Assembly (NCBI GenBank): GCA_021018815.1
Contig: JAITYX010000066.1
Coordinates: 558,001 to 622,000 of the forward strand
Length of the DNA stretch: 64,000 bases
Direction of reading: 5' to 3'
DNA from: Talinum fruticosum
Lineage: Eukaryota; Streptophyta; Magnoliopsida; Caryophyllales; Talinaceae
Position numbers and translations under genes: made by a program. Below are positions 56,892 to 64,000 of the stretch, piece after piece; the first letter of the stretch is position 1; each line of letters opens with the position of its first letter. The notes under the pieces are model-generated. The model was not told the DNA's origin. It searched no databases and was given only the letters and a program-made list of their open reading frames with translations.

Positions 56892-57389
56892 ATCTCCCCT
56901 TTTTATGAAAGGCATTCCATACTCGGATAGAAATTTGTTAGTGAAATAATCAAGAGTTTTCATTCTTACTCATTTGAAAAAATATATAAGAGCTTAGAAT
57001 AGAATATCGCATAAAAAATAGAATAATAAATGAAGTGATTCGGACTTAGAATATTGCTGCGAGATAGCTCATTCGATGAAAAATTACGAGTAGTTATATC
57101 GGAGCAAAATAGAGAAATGAGTTGATATAACAGAGCAAAACAAAATAAGGCATTTAAACTCAGAAAGGAGATATACATAGAAAGCAATATGCTCAAAATA
57201 AGAAATTTCATTCATATATATAAAAAAAACATACAAAAGAGAGGGTGAGAAAACTCCCCTAAACAAGACAACAAACTTTTCTAAGTATTCTCACCCTTGC
57301 CTTTCAACAAAAATGTCAAAATGGGGAAGAATGTATCAAGTTGATACAATTTTTTTGTCTCGTTAAAAAAAAAAAGACAAGAATAAGAA
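56892..57389 (-). other. Polypurine tract and 3' untranslated part of copia D
   Basis: AAAAGGGGAGAT directly before the LTR (minus strand, 56892-56904), then AT-rich non-coding sequence as in copies A and B. Confidence 0.6.
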
Positions 57390-58987
57390 AAAGAAATCAA
57401 GATGGTGGAGTAGAAGCGGTCCGAGTTGAGGCGGATGACCGTGCTTGTGTGCTTGCGCGGATACGCTTTTGAAGACGTTGAAGATCTTGGCGGTGACAGC
57501 ACTAGGATCTCCGGAATGGGCTCAACTCCGAGTGGCCGACCTGAACAAGGTCGTCCGGAGGCTTATCCTCTTGGAACGTTGTAGAAGGACGTGCTTCCTT
57601 CGGCTTGACTGCTGCCGATTGTTCAAGCATCGCCAGGTCTTCTAAGTTATTTAGACCGCTATCTCGAGCTTATCGGTTCCGGCTGAGGAGCGGGAGCACC
57701 TTGTCCCTCGGCTTCGTCCCGCTTCTCACCTTTTTCCACTTTCTCTTCTTCCTCCTTCTCCTCGGAAGGACCTCGCTTTATCTTCATCTTTAGCCGCCTC
57801 TCTAGATGGAGACTTGGCGAGGCTCGAGGACTCTTCGGATGTTTCGAGTTGTCCGGGTCCCGAGCCGCTTTGGAGTGCCTTTCTCTTAGGAGCTCAATCA
57901 ACCTCGCTGCTCCTTGACCAAAGCCTTCATTTTGAGGAGCACATCTTGCTGCTCTCGAATTTGGGATTGGGCTGTTTTTTGGTTGATGGTCATGGACCGA
58001 AGGACGAGTCTTGATGGAGCGGAGAGTATCCCGGATTTTTATGGACACGAGAGGAGGGCTTGTCTATCATCGTGGTAGATAAAGTAACACCGACAAAGGA
58101 AGGTGGACCTGAGGTGGAAGCACCGCCAGGTAGAGGAGGGAGTGAGAGAGGAGTCCGAGTCCGAGGCGGAGGACAGGGTTGCCTCGCTTCGAGCTGTGCA
58201 CCCGGACACCCGTTTGGGTTTCCCGGTATCCATAGCCAAGAAGCTCTTTTCGCCAACTATTATGGCAGCCTCGGACACTTTGTTAAGGTCCGAGGGGAGC
58301 GGGACCTTAAATTGTTTAAAAATAAGAGTGAGGGTGGCTCCGAAAGGGAGAGGAGTGGATTTCTTGGTATGAGCTAGCACAGAGGCCATCTCGCTCTATA
58401 ATGAGCTGGGAAGAGGTCTACATCGTAGCCCTCGAGAATGTCAAACAAAGCCTCGAGAATCTTTGAATTTGGATTCTCTTTGCTTAAATGATGAGAAAAG
58501 AAGGTTCTCATTAGCAAGAAGCATAGAAGACGGGCCTCGGTCTTCATCTAAGTCACGTAAAAGTTTTACGTGACTCAAGGACGTCCTTAGCATATTTTTC
58601 AAAAATTCATCAAGCAACCTCGTTGAAGGGGATTGGGTTGCTGTTGAGGAAAAGAGATGAAACTTTGAATAGACGATGAAGAAGAGAGAGGTTTATATGA
58701 ACAACCGTATTGCGAACTTTAAAGGTGAAGATTCCACCGTAGCTGGAAAGGTTTGAGTACAACTCAGCTACGAGTTCTAGGTAAATAAATTCGCTGAAAC
58801 AGAGGAAATTGTATACCCCTATAGTTTTGATGTGTTTCAACCACGAGAATTTTGTGGTTAGGAAGAATTTGTCATCCAACGTAAGGTGTTGGGTGACAAG
58901 GATTTTCGAAGGACCCTCGTGGCTTTTTGTTCTAGGTTTCTTGGTTGTAGAACCAAGAAAATCTGGAGCGGATCCTCGTTTAGGCAT
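57390..58987 (-). pseudogene. SIRE env-like ORF of copia D (best-preserved copy)
   Basis: ATG at 58987 opens a 125-residue frame: MPKRGSAPDFLGSTTKKPRT, DDKFFLTTKFSWLKHIKTIGV, YLELVAELYSNLSSYGGIF, VVHINLSLLHRLFKVSSLF, PIPFNEVA. After a shift the next frame (58389-58039) has STPLPFGATLTLIFKQFKVP and a proline/serine-rich stretch. The third frame (58048-57659) carries QIREQQDVLLKMKAL-type coiled coil, LIELLRERHSK, an acidic EEKEEEEKVEKGEKRDEA tract and PAPQPEPIS. The overall plan is an N-terminal PF20167-like domain, a helical region, and an acidic tail. Role unknown: it is labelled env-like only by position. It is broken by at least two frameshifts. Confidence 0.65.
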
Positions 58988-59530
58988 GGTTATGAGATCT
59001 TTGAGAAGAAAGTGAGTTAGCTCGAGGAAGAGAGAGAGAGAGAGTACCGAGAGCTTGAAAGAACCGAGATTGCTTGAGAGCCGAGATTGTACAAGTATCC
59101 GAGAGTGAATGTTAGCAAGTGAGTAAAATAGCGAAATGAAGGAAAATAGATGCTATTTACAGTGAAAGAAATGTCCTTCGATATCCGTTATGACCCGACT
59201 CTCCAACGGTCGCCTCGGACCGGTATGTCCGTTCCGCTCTCCAACGGTTAGAATTCTAGTGTCTATCTCTTAACGGCTAGTTCATTGATCGATACGCACG
59301 AGAAAGAGAGATTTTAAAAGAAATTTCTAAAATTCTCCACTAATCTAGAGATGATTTCGAAATTTGAAGTCCAATTTTCTCAAAAACTAAGTCCGACTCA
59401 AGTAAAGCTTCGAGTGACTTAGAAAGTGCAAACAGATAATAACATCTAGCTCAGTATCACCGGGTCAATCGAACTAATTGTTATTAAGACATAGAGAAGA
59501 AACATGTAACACATAATCATGTATTTATCA
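58988..59530 (-). promoter_or_regulatory. Leader of env-like ORF, copia D, with TATA-like box
   Basis: Minus strand CTGTAAATAG at 59162-59153, a weaker form of the CTATAAATAG of copies A, B and C, about 170 bp from the start. TTCATTTCGCTATTTTACTC is shared with the other leaders. No gene. Confidence 0.45.
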
Positions 59531-60020
59531 TGCCAAGTTCATTCCTAATAAAGCAAAACCGATCCTCACTAAGTGGCTTAGTAAAGATATCAGCTAATTG
59601 AAGTTTTGTAGGAATTAATTCAAGTTCAATATCACCTTTCTCGGAATGGTCTCTCAAAAATGATACCCGACCTCAATATGCTTTGTGTTTGAGTGCTGAA
59701 TTGGATTTTTAGTGATGCCGATTGCACTCGATTGCCACACTTGATCGGAATTGATTTGAATGAAAGTCCAAGGTCTTTCAAGTGTTGCTTGATCCATAGA
59801 ATCTGAGCACAACATGCTCCAAGTGCAATGTACCCAGCTTCAGTATTTGATAGAGTGATTGTGTTCCGCTTCTTTGAGTGCCAAGATATAAGGGATTGAC
59901 CTGAAACCGACATGCTCCCGAGGTGCTCTTTCTAGGAACCTTGTATCCAAGCATAGTCAGCATTTGAGCATCCAAGTGAGGGTCGGTTCCGAGTCTCCCG
60001 AGAACCATAGACCTAGATTC
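59531..60020 (-). pseudogene. Copia D RNase H
   Basis: A 93-residue frame (59913-59632) reads ISWHSKKRNTITLSNTEAGY, IALGACCAQILWIKQHLKDLG and SIPIKCGN, matching copia RNase H (SWxSKKQxxVxLSTxEAEY pattern, with Glu as Gly). A shifted stretch follows to 59632. It is followed by the env-like leader. Confidence 0.8.
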
Positions 60021-60900
60021 CGAGTCCTTGTAAGATATCTAAAAATTCTCTTCACCATAATGAGATGTGATTCTTTTGGATTAGCTTGGAATCTTGCACA
60101 TAGACATACACTAAACATATGTCCGGCCTCATTGGATGTGAGATATAGTAGAAATCTAATACCTCGATACGGTTTCGATCTACTACTATACCTTTTTTGT
60201 CCGAGTCCAGTTTTATGCTACTACTCATTGGTGTTGCTGCATGTTTTGTATCTTGAAGCTTGTATTTCTTCAGTAACTCCTTGGTATAATTAGATTGATG
60301 GACATATATCCCATCTTTGTCTCGGTTTGATTTGTAGACCAAGGAAGAAATTGAGTTCTCCCATCATGCTCATTTGGAATTCCTGTCTCATTAACTCAGA
60401 AAAATCTCGATAGAGACATAAATCCGAACAATAAGAAAGTCAGTCCCCTTGGTTTTTAAGAAGAGATTCTCGTCAATCCGACCTCTTTTGAAATCATTCT
60501 CAACCAAGAAACTGCTCAATCTTTCATACCAAGCTCTGCGAGCTTGTTTAAGACCATAAAGAGCTTTTTGCAATTTGAAAACATGATTTGGAAATTATGA
60601 GTTTTCAAATCTAGGGGGTTGCTCAACATAGACTTCCTCTTGAATGAAACCATTCGGAAAAGCACATTTGTCATCCATTTGATACAATTTATGCTTAATA
60701 CAAATACCAATAGGATTTTAATTGCTTCAATCCTAGCAACCGGTGTAAACATTTCCCCACAATCAATCCCTTCTTCTTGATTGTAACCTTGAGCCACAAG
60801 TCTACCCTTATTTTTTATTACCAACCCATTCTCATCTAGTTTGTTTTTGAAAACCCATTTGGTTCCTACGACTGGGTGGTCGGAAGGTCATTTGGTCAGT
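60021..60900 (-). pseudogene. Copia D reverse transcriptase, catalytic motif deleted
   Basis: The minus strand carries [53 protein letters not shown] and NDFKRGRIDENLFLKTKG. The catalytic region reads IVRIYVSIE: a deletion of about 45 bp near 60411-60424 removed the aspartates of YVDD and the following IIFGATNEN. The fingers and palm parts upstream are recognisable. It cannot be active. It is about the expected length otherwise. Confidence 0.82.
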
Positions 60901-61250
60901 CCAAACTTGGTTTCTTTCAAATTCATTAAGTTCCTCTTGTATGGCCTTTACCTATTCAGGTTCATTTAGGGCCTCTAGTGCATTTCGGGTTTAGTTAATG
61001 ATATGAATGCAAGTGAATGCACATATATTTTGTAAAGAAGAACGAGTTCTTACCCCACTCGTTGATCTCGGACAAGATGTTTTCGAGTGGATGACTTGAA
61101 TCATATGTGAATATCTGTACCTATTCTCTCGGTTCACCAGATTTATAAGTGGAATTGGTGGATCTTCAGTGATCCGATCCGATTAAGCTTGCTCATCCGA
61201 TTGAGTTCCCGCATTCTAAGCCGGCTCCTGAACTACTTCGATCCGAGTCA
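60901..61250 (-). other. Linker between integrase and RT, copia D
   Basis: Low-conservation polyprotein linker in several frames, aligned with 38576-38800 of copy B. No separate gene. Confidence 0.4.
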
Positions 61251-62330
61251 TGGTATTCCGAGTTGCTTTTCCTTGACTTAGTCTAATCTTAGCTTCAATA
61301 AGATCATCTTCATCTCGATTGAGTTTCGGCTTCGAGAATGTCGACTCACTTGGTTTTCCCCGGTCAATCTCATAAAAAACAACGTGGATGCTTTCTTCCA
61401 CTTTGTTAGTTCTTTTATTGAAAATGCGATATGCTTTACTATGAGATGAATAACCTAGAAAAATACCTTCATCCGACCAGTGCATCAAACTTGGTCGAGT
61501 GATCCTTACCATTATTGTGTACATAGCACTTACATCCGAAGGGTTTGAAGTATGAAATGTCGGGTTTCTTTCCCTTGTAGAGCTTGTATGGAGTTTTCTT
61601 TAAGATGGGTCCGATGAGGCATCTGTTCGAGTGTGTAGTTTGTTGTGTTGATCGGCTCGACCTCGTAAATAGTAAGGTAGATCATCTTCAATCATCATTG
61701 TCCTTCCTATTTCTTCAAGAGTTATATTCTTTCTCTCCACTACTTCATTCTGTTGAGGAGTTCAGGTGCTGAGAAGTTGTGGGAGATACCATTCTTATTG
61801 CAAAACTCTGCAAATTCTAAGTAATCAAAATCCATTCCTTGGTCGGTTCGAATCTTTCCGATCCGTGTCAAAGACACAACTTGAATTTTCCTGCAGAGCA
61901 TGCTCGAACTCTTTGAAAGCTTCATTTTTGTGCTTAAGAAAAGACACCCATGTAAATCGTGAGTAGTCATGAACAATTACAAGTACATATGATTTACCTT
62001 GGAGACTCTTTCAGGGATTTCACCACATAAATCCATGTGCAACATTTCGAGCACTTTGGATGTGGAAACAGTCTTGAGAGATTCGAAAGAAGATCCGAGC
62101 TGTTTCCCTTTTGTGCATGCTTCATAAATTTTATGTTTCTTGAATGCACAGTTAGGCAAGCCTCGACTAAACCATAAGATGCAAGCTTTTTGATAGTATG
62201 CATGCTAACATGACCTAGTTTACGATGCCATGTCCAAGAATCATCATGCAGAGATGCTTTTAAACAAGATAAGTTCTGACTAGGGTTAGGCAGAGAAATA
62301 GTGTAGGTGTTACCTCGATCTCATACCCGA
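61251..62330 (-). pseudogene. Copia D integrase, broken
   Basis: Zinc-binding region near 62300-62150 (HTIKKLASYGLVEACL, then PNCAFKKHKIYEACTKGK, where one CxxC cysteine is Tyr). The core has KVLEMLHMDLCGEIPERVSK, the second-aspartate segment IRTDQGMDFDYLEFAEFCNK (about 61850-61790), and ISHNFSAPELLNRMK at the glutamate region. The C-terminal part has SDEGIFLGYSSHSKAYRIFN and NKVEESIHVVFYEIDRG (61460-61360). Three or more frameshifts break it. Unlike copy B it retains the core. Confidence 0.8.
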
Positions 62331-62640
62331 GAGCTTAGTCTCCTTGGTAGTTGCATCGGAAATATAACAATTGGTCCGAGTGAATCTTACCTCTTGACCT
62401 TTGTCACATAGTTAAGAGATGCTCGAGTAGATTGTTCTTTAATCCCTTGATAAGATAGATAGGGCTGGCCAGATTGTCTCCTTTTCCAATCTTACCTATT
62501 CCAACTACTTGCCCTTGCTGTCATCTCCAAAAGTGACTTTGCTTCCCTTGTAATCTTCTAACTCGTAAAAGAGTCTTGAATCTCCCGACATGTAGCGTGA
62601 GCATCCACTATCTAGGTACTAATGACCTTTTGTCTTTTCT
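62331..62640 (-). pseudogene. Copia D protease and pre-integrase region
   Basis: The minus strand reads YLDSGCSRYMSGDS near 62615-62575 (catalytic D-S-G at 62604-62612), then the GDLKYNLLISQLCDKGQEV-like pre-integrase region to about 62400. Frameshifts occur in it. Gag is directly upstream. Confidence 0.75.
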
Positions 62641-64000
62641 CGAGTTACATACAAGTCGAAACACACTAACCCTTCTCAGTTCCTCTAACGAACCCAATAA
62701 CTCCCTTTACTCTAGTCCTTTTCGAGGAAGAAGACTCTTGGGAACCTAGATTTGAATAACTTTGGGTCTGGTCCGATTCCGAGTCTTCCTTTTCGAAAAC
62801 CGAGTTTATGTCTCTTTCTTTTGAAAATCTTTTCTTTTATAAAATGGTGGAGAAGGTTTTCTCCTGTAAGCTAGTCCGGGCTCAGTCCTCCTTTCATTCT
62901 TATGAATAGGACCATGCTCAACCTTCCTAAACTTAACAGACTCTGGAGTCCTTTTTGAAAAGATCCGAGTAGGAATTTGATTCCTCCTCTTTGTTAAAAC
63001 CAAGTCCTTCCTTTCGGAAGGAGACACATAGAGATCTTAAGAGCATGTCAAGGTTTTTCCGACCTTGAGAGTAAATTTCAAAACAAGCTCTTGAGACTCA
63101 TTGAGCTTTTGTTTTAGATGCTCGTTTTCTCTCTTGAGTTTCTCGGACTTAGTCTCATTAGCTTGAGTACTAGTCTTGAGTTCTCTTAGAGGGAGTCTCA
63201 GCTTTTCCAATTTATTTTTCAAACCGATGCTCTCACAAGTAATACTCAAGTTGTTCTTTGTATTGTGAAGAATTAGAGTTGGACTTTTCTTCTAAAGTGT
63301 AAATATATTTGGCTAAATCAACTTTGTAAAACTTGAGGAAATATTCAATTACGTCATGAGGATTTGTCTCCTCATTGTCCGAGTTGTCGAGTCCGACTCC
63401 GATTCAGCTTCCGAGTCCGATAGAGCCATCCGGCATTTTGAATCCTCTCAGTCTTTATCTTCTTCAAATGAATCTTCATCCCTCCATGTGGCCATCATAG
63501 CCTTTTTTCTTCTTTCACTTTCTCTTTCTCTTTCTTCTTGGACAGTCTTTGACTATGTGATCTTTCCTACCACATTCAAAACAGACCAGAGTTCTTAGTT
63601 AATAATATCTTTGAAGGAGATGAGTGTTTACCTTTTCTATCATTCTTATCTTTCTTGTAGAACTCGTCTCTTGGCCTTTTCTCCCATTTCTTGTGCTTCA
63701 TCATTCTTTTGAAGCTTCGAGCAATGAGTGCCATGGGTTATTCTTCCGAATCGAAGAGCTCGGATTTTCTCCTCTCGCTTTCGAGGCCTTCAACGCAATA
63801 TTCTTTTTAGTGCCGACTTCGGCATCCTCTTCTTCCGGATGGATTTCATGGGATAGGAGCTTCCTCGATGGCTATCACCTTAGGACCCCATCTTCTCCCC
63901 TCCTTAGGATTTTTCTGCACATCTCTTCATGGGAAATCTTTCTACTTAGAGATTTGAGATTGTTTGTAATCTCAATGAAGCGTATAAACATCTAAGTGAT
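62641..64000 (-). pseudogene. Copia D gag, partial (runs off right edge)
   Basis: The minus strand contains the Ser/Lys-rich tail (63027-62806: PSERKDLVLTKRRNQIP), the coiled-coil stretch (63249-63037: SIGLKNKLEKLRLPLRELKT, KLKRENEHLKQKLNESQE), and the zinc knuckle CFECGRKDHIVKDC (CX2CX4HX4C, about 63590-63545) followed by a KKK-rich stretch. The N-terminal gag domain begins at about 63800 and is cut by the window edge. Several frameshifts. The primer site and 5' LTR lie outside the window. Confidence 0.78.

Overview
The window looks like repeat-dense plant nuclear DNA, most likely from an angiosperm with a large, transposon-rich genome. I infer this from stacked plant-type LTR retrotransposons, a CACTA element, a hAT pseudogene and a MULE fragment. 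I see no convincing single-copy host gene, tRNA, rRNA or CRISPR array. Almost every coding trace is broken, so this is an old nested-transposon block. I could not name the species.

Three LTR-retrotransposon groups dominate. (1) A Ty1/copia group of SIRE (Sirevirus) type, LTRs about 1.5 kb, nearly all on the minus strand. Its order is LTR, PBS, gag, protease, integrase, RT, RNase H, an extra env-like ORF, polypurine tract, LTR. Parts of four internal regions are present (called A, B, C and D here), plus seven LTRs or LTR pieces. (2) A Ty3/gypsy Tat/Ogre-like group with TGTAGACAC LTR starts, a long leader carrying about 50-bp tandem repeats, and a TGGTGACTCC primer site. (3) A Ty3/gypsy chromovirus (Tekay-like) group with 2.7-2.9 kb LTRs beginning TGTAAGACC or TGTAACAACC.

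Layout: 1-591, Tekay-like LTR end; 592-2399, Tat/Ogre LTR (minus); 2400-5730, MULE transposase fragment split by a 2.75-kb solo LTR with a perfect 5-bp target duplication; 5731-8704, hAT transposon remnant; 8705-11026, Tat/Ogre LTR piece and gag (plus); 11027-13433, a second Tat/Ogre gag and leader (minus); 13434-about 14740, copia LTR (plus); about 14740-16836, a decayed DUF7745-like ORF; 16837-44762, a Tat/Ogre 5' LTR and leader (plus) split by a gag-only Tekay-like element (17934-24818) and by an 18-kb composite copia insertion (25142-43137); 44763-46060, two inverted Tat/Ogre LTR pieces; 46061-55805, copia C (minus), with a CACTA transposon (48867-53674) inside its RT; 55806-64000, copia D (minus), which runs off the window.

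Relative order of events can be read from the nesting. The Tat/Ogre element at 16837 is older than the Tekay-like element and the copia composite inside it, and the composite is older than the two solo LTRs (28544-30144 and 31777-33359) inside it. The points most worth a second look are: the composite copia insertion, whose two outer LTRs share one target duplication although it holds a duplicated RT/RNase H/env-like module; a TATA-like box in front of the env-like ORF in all four copies, suggesting a separate transcript; and an integrase deletion repaired with templated filler DNA.
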